Below are positions 54,122 to 64,000 of a stretch of DNA of 64,000 bases, piece by piece. A program made the translations under genes and the position numbers. The stretch covers positions 13,612,459-13,676,458 of the forward strand of contig CM055737.1 in the NCBI GenBank assembly GCA_029465975.1, read 5' to 3'. Under the pieces are notes generated by a model. The model was not told the origin of the DNA. It made no database searches and saw nothing but the letters and a program-made list of their open reading frames with translations. How positions within the stretch are numbered: position 1 is the stretch's first letter; each line of letters opens with the position of its first letter. The DNA is from Dallia pectoralis (taxonomy: Eukaryota > Chordata > Actinopteri > Esociformes > Umbridae).

Positions 54122-54901
54122 AAATTGCCAAATTTGTACCTTTAGGGGTACAACGGCTTGTCACTGGGGCAGTACCCTCAAGGGTACACCCGTTGTACCC
54201 TTTCACATGGGTACATAGAAGTACCCTTGCAGTATGTACCTTTCAAAGACAAATATGTACCTCTGGTGACAAAAGTGTACCTTTTAAGGATAATGCACCA
54301 GTGACGAACATTTTGTACCTTATGATGGCATTTTTGTACTCCATACAGCACATTAAAAAAGACAGAATGCTCTTTATCATTCATTAAACATTACAATTTA
54401 TTACATTCAATTTTTTTTACAGGATGAATATTTTAAGCACTTTCACAATGCGTCAAAAGATGCATATATTGAGCAATTTTACTTCAACAATTTATACTCT
54501 AAGGAAAAATTATAAACAGTAAGAATATCAAGCTTAATATTATATTAAGCTTTTTTTCAAAATCAGTACAATACATTTCATATTAACCTTTTTTTACCAT
54601 GCAATAAAGCATGTTAACATCAAGAATAACAAAGAAATTAAAACATTTTCAAACCAGTACTATATCTCATTGTAAGTACATTTTTCTACTTTTAAAACAG
54701 TTTTAAACATCAAGAATCACAAAGAAAATCTTTTTTTTTTAAATCAGTGCTAGATCTCATTTTAAGTGCTACTTTTAAAACAAAAGCAATTAATCACAAA
54801 GCAATCTTTTTTCCAACAGTACACATTTCATTAACTGTAATTTTTATACCCTGACACATTTCTTTCACCAAACACAGTTGTACACATTTAATTTGAACTT
54901 T
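54122..54901. other. Left subterminal region of the transposon
   Basis: GTACC-rich to about 54310, then AT-rich with an imperfect duplication containing ACATCAAGAAT(A/C)ACAAAGAAA (about 54618 and 54707). No gene. Confidence 0.5.
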
Positions 54902-56123
54902 TTAAACATTCTTGAGGATCACAAACAATTTATCATCAGCAGAGTATGTGTCAAGGGCCTGAAAGTCTATCTCTTGCCCTGGTTTTATAATACTCCATTC
55001 AAAGTCAACTTTGACTGTGTACGCATGAAAGTGTGAATCATACAACACTGGTATTAACAACTTGCCACACAGAACAATAACATCGGTTTTAAGACGTTCG
55101 CTAAACCACAGCGTTTTTCGTACCAATAAAGCCAGATGAATGTGCTTCAGTTTTGAACAATGTTTAACGTTGCCTACCGTATAATAAAAAGCGCAAAGCT
55201 TGTGCTTGGTTTTCTTTGAACCTAAGGGGTTGACAACTTCAAATTCGTCTTCATAAAAATGAAGGCGTAAGGCATGCGGATTTAGCTTAAAGAAGGGATG
55301 TTCCATGAAATATGTACCATCCGAGTAGTCGCTTAAATAATCTGGATCTCTGTCTAAATAGTTGTTTGCTTGAATTTCATCAAAAATGTCCTCATGTGAG
55401 CAATAGTTACTTAAAACCTCAGTGATGGGTACATATGAATATGTGCCTATTTTGTGTCCACTAGTTGACCTCAAAATATGATGTACCGGTTCGACCAGCC
55501 TAAGCTTAGATTTGCAATGGTCTTTCAACATGTATGGAGAGCTAACAATTTTGGAAGCTTCTTCAAAAAAAATCTCTTGACTGTACCATTTCTCTTATTT
55601 CAGGACATTCTAAAATGTTGAACCCATTTTTTTGAAGATGGTACGTAAAAAAAGAGTCGTAATTGTCTTTAAAATAACAAAATAAAAAAATTATGTCATT
55701 GACTATTTCCTGCTGGACAGTCTGTGGAATGTGATTTTTTTCTCTACATTTTAGAATAAAGCTGAAAAGATTTTCTTTAAAGTTTGTCAAAAGCTCATTT
55801 CTACTAAGTCGATGGATTTCATCTGTCCTAGCATGTAGCTCATTGGTATGCTCCAGATCATTGTGACAGTCAATTACCTCAAAATCATCGTCCATGTATT
55901 CAGTAGCATCCCTATCATCATGAGGTAGAACAAGCTTCCTATGTTTACGATAGACATGACGCCTGAAAGACTCAAATACTATAAAAGATGACTTGCAATT
56001 ATTCAGTCCACAAGTGATGCTAAAATTGGGTTCATGGTTGTGAACCAGACCAACATGTTGAATGAGTTTCATTAAGGTGAAAGTTTTTCTTCTACACCTT
56101 GTGCATCGATATGGTTGTGGCAT
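54902..56123 (-). pseudogene. C2H2 zinc-finger/EnSpm-transposase-like protein, one frameshift
   Basis: It starts MPQPYRCTRCRRKTFTLMKL on the minus strand. Two C2H2-type fingers follow (CTRCRRKTF...HVGLVH and CGLNNCKSSF...HVYRKH), then an acidic linker and a helical segment (FKENLFSFILKCREKNHIPQ, VNDIIFLFCYFKDNYDSFF). At a T8 run near 55567-55574 the frame stops and continues one frame over: EASKIVSSPYMLKDH, then LRLHFYEDEFEVVNPLGSKK and HKLCAFYYTVGN, a block I associate with vertebrate EnSpm-type transposases. The frame ends at 54902, far short of a full transposase. The ATG lies two bases after the SAMD3-like stop. Confidence 0.6.
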
Positions 56124-56125
56124 TT

Positions 56126-59100
56126 TCAGCACAGGATATTAATTATTCGGGTGACAGTTATTGGAAGGGGCTTGCCACCCACCTCAATAATTTTTGCTAT
56201 GGCATGCTGCAGGAAGGTCAGTGTATTCTTCATGTAGGGTGGATAAGCCAAGTTGAAAACATAGTAGGCACTGAAGGCTGCAAGTGTTCCTTCTTCAACT
56301 CCTGTTCCCCTGCACACCTCCACACCATCAACTTTGACAATGACTTGAAGCCTTTTGGAGAAAGCCATTTTCCAGTCAGTTTCTACCAATTGTATGGTTG
56401 GGTATGGAGTATCAGCATCAGACTGTGAGAAGAAAAGAAAACGTTTAAGGGGTCATAAGATGGTTATAAATAACATTATTTTGTGTATTTGGTTTAATGC
56501 AACGTTTATGCGGTTTTATGTAAAAAATAAAATCATTATTTTACAGATAATATTTTACACCTTTCTGAAACACATTGGTTTTTTGCAAAGCTCATCGTTC
56601 AGAAAAGCGCAGTGTGCTCTGATTGGCCAGCGATCCAGTGCATTGTGATTGGCCCGAATATTCTATCTTTATACATTTGGGTGGTGTTTTGAAACTCTGC
56701 CCCCCACAGACTGAGGTAGAGATGTGGGGGTGTGTTTGAACAAAGTGTTTCAGGAAGGATGGGCTGAGCCGTAACTTTTACAAAGAATATCTCTTTGGGT
56801 TTGAGAGTTTGAGCATTGTAACTCTGCAGATCTTATACATGCACAAACAGAGAAATGAAAACAAGAAATTGCATCATATGACTCCTTTAAACCTCTATCA
56901 GTAAAACAATGCAAAATCTATCAGAACTAAATAACCAGATATGTATGAGTATTACAAAATTATGGTTTAACAAATAATTACATACCTCTCCCAATGTGAT
57001 GAAGCTCTCAACTTTCTCTTTGAAGATGTGGGGCAGCAGAATCAGCGCTGCACGAAAGTCAGAAGCTATTGTAAAGAAATATATAAATAAATAACTATTC
57101 AATAATTTAATATTATAAACTGCCTGTTTTCGTATTCATTTCTTTCGTACATATTCACCTGGAAGATCTTCTGCAAGCATCTCTTCTCTTGCTTCTTTGT
57201 AGATTTTGGCTAATGGAGCATTTCTTTGAACAAGCTGAAGCACCTTTGGCATAGTAGTAAAGCCGTCCTTGAAGCGCTGGCTTAAGCTGACAGTTGATGA
57301 ATGCATTTGGTCAACTTCATCACACAACTGAAATTAGGCAGAAATACAAAGTTAAACATTCACATGAAAAAAGAAATCAGACATTAAAATTCTATGTTGT
57401 CTCTGTCATTTCCCTTTAGTAATATCATTGTACAAATATTTCTAAGCTCGAATGCACATATATTTGTTCACCTGAGTGTTAAGAAAATAATGTAAGAGTT
57501 GTAACTGTAAAAGATCATTTTAGCATACATTTTGCTTACATCAACATTAATTTTAAGCTGAGAACTGATATAATATCGATGATATCACTGACCCCTGAGG
57601 GTGTTTTTAAGAAAGGGTATTTCTTAAGTATATCCTCCACAGTCATGCCATTTCTTATCTCCCTTCTTCGCCAAGCAAAAGTTCGCTGCATTCGGTCTTT
57701 GACCACCAAGGTGTCTGGTCGCATCTTGCTGTACTGGATATGCAGGACATTCACGTGACCCTCAATAGAGGATACATCCTCACCAATGACAGCAATCTCC
57801 TATTGGATCAAATGTATAAGTACAGAATAATAATAGTTAAATTAATAATAATATTTATTAAATAAATCTAAAATTTTAACCAGGGACCTCTGGTTGAGAA
57901 ATGACAGATGCACTCCTGAACAAAATCATTTTAGAATTATTCCTATAATTCATATAGCCATTCGAGAAAAACAAAATATTGTAATGTTAGTTTTTTTTTG
58001 TTTGTCATGTAGACCAGGGGTCTCCAACCCTGCTCCTGGAGAGCTACTGTCCCGGTGGTTTTCACTCCAACCCTAATTCAGCACAGCTGACTGGAATAAT
58101 TAGATAGATCATTACTGAATGAGGCTACATATACATGAAGTTGGAATGAAAACACCCAGGACAGTAGCTCTCCAGGACAGGACAGGAACAGGGTTGGAGA
58201 CCCCTGGTGTAGACCTAAGAGACACTGATGAAATTGCAAGTGACTTGAGGACCAAAGCAACATTTTGCAGTCTTTTGGCAGTGAACAAGAAAAAGGATCC
58301 TACAGTTTAACCCATTTAGTGTTTAACGGTTTAGTAATAGGAATTACAATTTGTCAATTGTGCAGCCCTAATTGAATTATTCTACAGTAGTAAAATTGTA
58401 CTGGGTGTAAGAAACTGCCTCTGTCTCTCTCTCTAAATTGTTGCTGACACGCCCCCTGTCAGCGGAGAGAGGGAAAATCAAAGACATTCTTGGCACCTGT
58501 GTTTGGTTCTCACCTGTTTTGTGTTTGGTTCGTTAGTGTCTGTATTTAGTGTGGGTCTTGTCAGTCTGTTGGTGTCGGGGCATTGTTTAAGGTATGTTTC
58601 TCTGTTTCTACGTTGCTCGTGCTGTTAACACGTTTATGTTTTCTTGTTTGTTGTTTCTTAGATGTTGTATGTTTACTATTGGATGTAGGGTCAGTTTTGG
58701 TTACACTGTAGTTCATGTTCATTGTGTATTAGGTTAATGTTATCCTGTTCTGTGGTTCCTTGTTTAATTAGTGGTTTGTGTGTGTGTTTAAGTTCTCAGT
58801 TCTAGTGTCTGCCTGGATGAGAAATAAACTAAGTCAAATGTAAGAAGTCTCTGCGCTTGTGTCTTCAAACCCCGAAGTCAATTTGTTACACTGGGCTCTT
58901 GAATAAACCTGTTGAACTACAGGAATATACTTACCCTTGACTCAGATCTGCAACAGGATGTTGGAGATTGTTCAGTGAGTCTCACTCTTGTGTGGCCAAA
59001 CTTCTCCTTACTCTTTCTTACCTCATCTTCATGGATGAGAGGTGCACGCTCAGATTTAAATTTGTGTTTGAGGGACTGGTGCCAAGTGTGCTGACATATA

Positions 59101-60482
59101 AGGGGAAAAAAATAGCGGTCGATCAGGGAATACAGCAGATCATTTTTTAATCGCATATAAATAGAATTTACAAACTTCTGTCAAATCGAGAACATATCAT
59201 TGATGGAACAATATCCTTATCCAACTCCCATTTACACTAGCAAAGTCCTTAACTTAGCCATTCCCCTCAAGATCCTTTAAGAAAGGGTATTTCACAATAA
59301 GTTCTTTTGCCACCTGCATATATTCTGCATTGGTTGGATACCTGAAAGATTAAATTAAAACCAATTGGCGCCTTAGAAACTGCTATGATACTTTTTTTTT
59401 CTTTTATTTGTATTACTTTTAAGCATTGCTTCATTGACATGTATCAAAGTATTTATGTTGCTTTACAAGTTTCTGACTTACATTGTGTGTTCTATCATGG
59501 CTTCATGAATAACTCTAATGATTCTGTGTCTATCCTTAGAGGACTTCTGGCATGGTTCTTTGTCATCAAGCTTGGCCTGAAGATCTCTAGGAAAGGGTGG
59601 AATGGCGAATCCAGGAGGCAGTCTACCACTTGTTGTATTTCTGCAGTGAGGATGGGGTAGTAGTTGAGAACTTGCATTAGTAGTATTACTGATAATTAAT
59701 GGTAATAACTGATTCCCTAATTATTTTGTGTTATTGACATTTCACACTAGTTAGATCAGAGCGCAGTGAAAGGGAGTGATTGACAGCTAATACTAACCAA
59801 CCTAAAGCCTGCTTTAAATTAAGAGAATTAAGATTACGTTTAATTGGTTAAATGATAGAACAGTGGACATGTCACTGTATCAGGTCACAGCAATTAGTAA
59901 TCAGCGAACATTTGTAGAGAAATGAAAAGTCGCATTTCAACAATTTGCGCTGGCACTGATGCTCCCAAATATATTTTTAGATTGCACCGATTACATTTCT
60001 GACACAATTATCGAGCCTTGTGTTGTGTAGTATATCTAATACGCCTTTACCGTCAGTACTATAAAGGCCTTATTGGACTTATTGTATTAGAGTCATTATA
60101 CTGTTTTGGTGATTCACAAGCTATTTTTTTATTTTGTTATTGATGGTTTAATCAAACTACTTTTCTGGTCAGGCAAGTAAAAATTATCTTTCACTTGCCC
60201 TTTTAAAAAAATACACTTGTCCCAGGCAAGTGTTAATGTTGAGCCCTGTATAGGCCACTCTGCATTCTAAGATATTGGCATCAGGCATAAAATAATCAAT
60301 CTATATCAATCGACCACTAAACATAGGCAAAATATAATACACAATAGTCAATGGTATACTTGCATTTCTGTAGAAAGAAGTCTGTTGCTGGGATTCTGCT
60401 GGCACTGGTTCCCGTGTTGGTGTTATCACCTCCTTCATCTTATGTAAAAAATTGTTGAACTTGGACTGTTTTTTAAAAGAAC
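56126..60482 (-). CDS. SAMD3-like protein gene, C-terminal exons intact
   Basis: Minus-strand exons: 60482-60360, about 59639-59487 (PPGFAIPPFPRDLQAKLDD), about 59339-59256 (YPTNAEYMQVAKELIVKYPF), 59090-59022 (WHQSLKHKFKSERAPLI), 57799-57593 (VVKDRMQRTFAWRRREI, VEDILKKYPFLKTPSG), 57327-57159 (RFKDGFTTMPKVLQL), 57065-56986 (DFRAALILLPHIFKEKVESF) and 56422-56126 (VEVCRGTGVEEGTLAAFSAY to a TGA). The last four have GT-AG borders and matching phases over about 250 codons, with no stop. The block order fits fish SAMD3-like proteins; I see no SAM domain, so an N-terminal exon is missing or lost. The donor after 59256 is not canonical, so the front may be decayed. Function is unknown. Confidence 0.6.
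58015..58206. mobile_element. 192-bp hAT-type MITE in an intron
   Basis: CAGGGGTCTCCAACCCTG and CAGGGTTGGAGACCCCTG are perfect inverted ends. GAGAGCTACTGTCC and GGACAGTAGCTCTC continue the palindrome. The 8-bp flanks ATGTAGAC and GTGTAGAC differ by one base. This is a widespread fish MITE type. Confidence 0.85.
58406..58890 (+). mobile_element. Solo LTR with CTGGG target duplication, in an intron
   Basis: 485 bp from TGTAAGAAACTGCC to CAATTTGTTACA, flanked by CTGGG at 58401-58405 and 58891-58895. A GAAATAAACTAAG poly(A) signal region is near 58820. Gypsy-like by duplication length. Confidence 0.85.
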
Positions 60483-61289
60483 CTTGAAATAAACATGAGA
60501 TCATGTTCTATGTGAGGCCACACTCTATTGTTTCCCCATCCACCTCATTTTCTGAAAAAAGAATGATCAATGTGAGCTTAAGGTTTTTACAGCAACAATA
60601 AAATCAATGTCTTTTTAAAAATAATTTTAAACTTTAAATAGAAATCAAAAATACACTATAATGGTACATATACACTCTAGGGCTGTTGCGATACACTAAT
60701 CTCACGATATGATACACGATATTCAGCTCACGATACGATATATATCACGATATTCAGCCAACGATACGATTCGATATAATTTGATACGATTCTACATAAT
60801 TTGATACGCTTGCATCATTTACTGATAGATTTAAAGGGGACAGAGTGATTTTGCTGACATCTTGTGAGAGTTTAATTTACTTGGATTAATTAATAAATGA
60901 ATAAGTAATAAAAAACTATTGAAAAGTAACCACACAGGGGTGGGAATCGCCAGAAGCACCACGATACAATATTATCACGATACCTAGGTCACGATACAAT
61001 ATTATTGCGATTTTCAACATATTTCCATATTCTGCGATATATTGCAATTTATTACCTTTTTCCAACTTCATTATTATGTCCCCGAATGAAAACTAACCCT
61101 AACCCAAATAATGGACCAATTGCGTGACAGCACAGAGGTTATCCACCAATCACAGCACAGCGGTTATCCACCAATCACAAACATTATAACGGGGCGGTTT
61201 CAGTTGAAGTGTATCAGCTGTAAGAGCGAGCACGGAGCACCTCCTCTTCTAGTGAGGAAGAAATCACACAGAGAAAGCGAAGCGATGTT
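60483..61289. other. Non-coding with CGATA-rich hAT-type termini
   Basis: CTAGGGCTGTTGCGATACAC (60677) with many ACGATA/TATCG words, and GGGGTGGGAATCGCC (60938) with CACGATACAATATTATCAC, are two hAT-type ends. Several tandem CACAGCACAG-type and CCACCAATCACA duplications lie near 61140-61180. Confidence 0.5.
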
Positions 61290-61463
61290 TCTCATGTAAT
61301 TTGGAAGTTGTTCGGCTTTAAAAAGTCCGATATTGAGCAAATTAACAGTGTGTAAAATTTGTCGAAAGGCCATTCCTACTAAATACAGCAGTACAATCGA
61401 TCTCTACCGTCACCTAAAACCGAAACACACGGTGGATGAATGCGTGAAACTATTGAGACGCTG
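61290..61463 (+). pseudogene. ZBED/hAT BED-finger fragment
   Basis: VIWKLFGFKKSDIEQINS is followed, after a frame change, by VCKICRKAIPTKYSSTIDLY and RHLKPKHTVDE. C-x2-C ... H-x4-H is the BED finger of ZBED and hAT transposases. The frame then ends (LLRR stop). The fragment lies next to the hAT termini at 60938. Confidence 0.65.
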
Positions 61464-62272
61464 ATTGTGTCCCGAATCAACATGTCTGTAAAAAGACACA
61501 TTAGGCCTACTATTAAACACTGATAGTGTCCCGAATCCAAAAATCCTTTACAAACGTCATCCTTTATGACAAGAAAGGTTTGAGTTGGAAGGAGATAACG
61601 CGATGCATTGACATATTACATTGTGAAGGATATGCTGAAACGAGTTTCAAAAGAAAAAAAACAATTACAAGAAAAAAAACGTATGTCGCTGTTTTACCTT
61701 CATAAAAGGGCACTGCGCGGGTTACAATCCCATTGGCTGGTCAAATGCGGGTACTTGTACTTTGAGGCAAATTAAAAGTTCCCCATATAATTTTCAATAA
61801 ACGTTGAACAGTTTTCGTCTACATTGCTTTTAAAAAATGCTTTTGCTAAAAAAGATTAGTAAATATGTATTTATTTTAACTTTAAATTAAAACTGAAAAC
61901 GTATCTAACAAGTTTAAACAGCTATTATGTTACCCAGTTTAACTTTATTATATCTTGCACTATGTTTAATCTTTTTTGGGTGATTGACAATTATGTGTTT
62001 AATGAATTGTTGCGATCACTGTGGATGCAGAGCTTAAAAAGCTCTTACAATTTCGTGCACTTTCCATGTCACCGATTGTACCTTTGTTTCGGAATTAAAT
62101 GGTCCAAACATGGACCCTCTGACAGTTGGAATCATATTTGTACCTTTTTTACCACTAAATGGTACATATTAGTACCCTAAGGTGTAACTATGACCCATTG
62201 AGGGTACAACTTCACCATTTGTACCCTAAGTGTTCACAAATGTACCCCAACCGTACCCTTTTTTCTGACAGT
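61464..62272. other. Right subterminal region of the transposon
   Basis: No gene. A GTGTCCCGAATC duplication is at 61467 and 61527. The last 180 bp are rich in GGTAC/GTACC words leading into the terminal repeat. Confidence 0.5.
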
Positions 62273-62273
62273 G

Positions 62274-63053
62274 TAGAAGGAACAGACATCTTCAGTGACA
62301 CCCATCCCCCATACATTCCAATGTGCCTGGGACAAAGCAAATGGTGTGATTGACATGGGTGTGATATTGGATCCTGCCTAGGTGGGGTTAACTGATAAAG
62401 GAATGACAAGGAATATATTCGATTGGTCATTGAGAGTGAACTGGGGGATGGGTCGATGTTTCTGACTGGTTTAAGGTTCGGGTATAAAAGCGGTTGAGCC
62501 CATGGGAATTGTCTCTTTCTTGCCTTTAACCAGCGCTGGTCAAATGGGAGAGGGCAAATTGCTTTTGGTTGGAAGCAATGTTGGTGTAAATACATCTTCT
62601 TAAAAGGTAATCCGTTCGACTCGTATATCATTACACTCCATCCCTTTCTCTACCATATAACATGATTTGAATTCCTTATAAATAACCATGCTGTGTTCTA
62701 AGCTGCCTTTATGGAAAGCACCAGGTGATACAACACTCATTATATTCATGAGAGACTTGAGACTTGTACTTTATCTTAGAGACTTGTGAGCATCTCTGAC
62801 ATGTACCAGCTTAGCCTCTCTGAGTAGTTCACAGTCACACATTCAGAAAGTTTCCTCCTTGACTGGCCGCAGAAGTCTACCCTGGATTGAATCGGGATGC
62901 AACTCTCTGATGTATGAGGTCACAGCATTAGTATGTTAATCAAGATTATCTCTGGATGCACAGAAATGTTTGTATGTATGTGTTTGTGTGTGTTTATAAT
63001 TGTACTCATGTTTTTTGGCTGTGGCTATTGGTCAAAATATTACATTTACCTTT
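62274..63053. other. No gene seen
   Basis: Flank of the transposon. Short open frames on both strands look like chance. Confidence 0.4.
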
Positions 63054-63358
63054 TTAGCAGTGAGAAAGATGACTCAGATGAACTCTTGGAGCCACACGGC
63101 CATTATCAAGCTCTACTCCATAATTACACGGCCATTATCAAGCTCTCCTCCAACAAGAAGTTCAAGAGCAGTTTTTTCTGGTTCTACCATCGCTGCTCTC
63201 CTCAATGTGCCCTAAGGCTGAAAGAGTATGGCAGGGAGATGTTGTTTTACTCTTTGCCATCTGAAGTCACTGATTATGTTGCATATCGTGTAATGCCACC
63301 CTGTGTTATAATGCAGAAAGAGACTGCCTTTACACTTGGTATAGCCAGCAGGAACTAG
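63054..63358 (+). CDS. Possible terminal exon, unrecognised
   Basis: An acceptor-like CTTTTTAGCAG precedes an open frame (EKDDSDELLEPHGHYQALLH ... SSFFWFYHRCSPQCALRLKE ... VAYRVMPPCVIMQKE) ending TAG at 63358, with an AAAATAAAAAAC poly(A)-like signal near 63469. A 32-bp tandem duplication (63095-63158, CACGGCCATTATCAAGCTCT) shifts the frame relative to an undivided exon, so the gene may be broken here. I recognise no domain. It could also be chance. Confidence 0.3.
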
Positions 63359-63717
63359 TGTGTACAGCACTGTCTAGCATATGCTGCCCTCTAGAGGATA
63401 ACTTATAAAGTGTTCCCAGTCTGATGCTCAATGCATGGCCTTACTTTTGCATTTCAAAAATGATGAAAAATAAAAAACAAAAAAAACATGCAAGATCTGA
63501 TGTGTTCCATTTGCCTTAATTACTTGACCATTTACACAAACGTCAGAGTGTCTTCTTTCAAATGACATATACCATATGATCTTACATGGTTCCGGCCATC
63601 TGCAGTTACATTTTAGGCAGAAATTGAGTTTATAACTTGGTCTAGGTTTTAAACACCAGCCAGAATGATTTATGGAAATTCACGGACTGTAGAATGGCTT
63701 GCAGTTGATGAAAAAAA
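63359..63717. other. No gene seen
   Basis: AT-rich flank with an A-rich stretch near 63465-63490. Confidence 0.4.
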
Positions 63718-64000
63718 TATTCCAGTTCTGGAGAACAGTACGGTGAGATGACTGTTATGTTAGTTATGATATGTAATATTCCAGTTGTGGAGAACAGTAC
63801 TGTGAGATGAATGTTATGTTAGTTATGATATGTAATATTCCAGTTCTGGAGAACAGTACTGTGAGATGAATGTTATGTTAGTTATGATATGTAATATTCC
63901 AGTTGTGGAGAACAGTACTGTGAGATGAATGTTATGTTAGTTATGATATGTAATATTCCAGTTCTGGAGAACAGTACTGTGAGATGACTGTTATGTTAGT
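63718..64000 (+). repeat. 59-bp tandem repeat, continues past the window
   Basis: TCCAGTT(C/G)TGGAGAACAGTA recurs at 63721, 63780, 63839, 63898 and 63957, followed by GAGATGA(A/C)TGTTATGTTAG. The CTGG and GTGG variants alternate, implying a 118-bp higher-order unit. Near-identical copies. Confidence 0.95.

Larger units (their letters stand above)
54109..62273 (-). mobile_element. CMC/EnSpm-like transposon with SAMD3-like and transposase-like genes
   Basis: CACTGTCAGAAAAAA at 54109 and TTTTTTCTGACAGTG ending at 62273 are perfect 15-bp inverted ends, flanked by TA on both sides. Subterminal GGTACAA/TTGTACC words are dense inside both ends. On the minus strand it carries SAMD3-like exons (60482-56126) and a C2H2 plus EnSpm-transposase-like frame (56123-54902). 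Later insertions inside it are an hAT MITE, a solo LTR and an hAT fragment. The superfamily call rests on CACTG ends and transposase-like text. Confidence 0.75.

Overview
The window is eukaryotic, almost certainly from a teleost fish genome. It holds GT-AG intron/exon structure, CMC/EnSpm-type and hAT DNA transposons, Tx1/L1-clade LINEs, Ty3/gypsy-like LTRs, a tRNA-derived SINE, fish-type hAT MITEs and many minisatellites. No bacterial operon, CRISPR array, rRNA or functional tRNA gene is visible, and I cannot name the species. Nearly everything is mobile or repetitive DNA. The only clearly preserved multi-exon coding region, a SAMD3-like gene, lies inside a DNA transposon.

Layout. 0-2.3 kb: a SINE, then a small LTR element with a GCCTG target duplication. 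2.3-12 kb: a Myb/SANT-like exon fragment, then a decayed L1-type LINE split by a 5 kb CACTG-ended transposon that carries four or five exons of an unrecognised gene. The LINE is cut by a second LTR element whose frame is mostly minisatellite. 12-20 kb: hAT and other MITE-like insertions (one with a perfect 8-bp duplication), a long inverted repeat and a 62-bp minisatellite. 20-25 kb: remnants of a minus-strand gene split by a third LTR element (AAATC duplication), then a solo LTR (GACCC duplication). 25-53 kb: a makorin-like zinc-finger fragment and a field of copies of one dispersed repeat (called R here). Copies of R have received two Tx1-like LINEs with 13-bp and 15-bp target duplications, a third Tx1-like fragment, a 1.45 kb LTR-like insertion and an hAT. 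A 26-bp minisatellite is broken by an hAT and by a CCTTAYGAAA-ended element with a small acidic-protein gene. 53-62 kb: a 30-bp minisatellite, a tiny retroposed tail, then an 8.2 kb CACTGTCAG-ended transposon with a SAMD3-like gene followed two bases later by a C2H2/EnSpm-transposase-like frame. 62-64 kb: an unassigned open frame and a 59-bp tandem repeat.

Most notable: (1) two Tx1-like LINEs, and a fragment of a third, sit in the same short segment of repeat R in one orientation, which suggests target preference; (2) three different LTR elements each pair an acidic leader with in-frame minisatellites whose unit contains AAGATGG, and one has the exact CAAGATGGCCG string of the YY1 site in the human L1 promoter; (3) the 54-62 kb transposon has a phase-perfect cargo gene arranged TGA-AA-ATG with its transposase-like gene.
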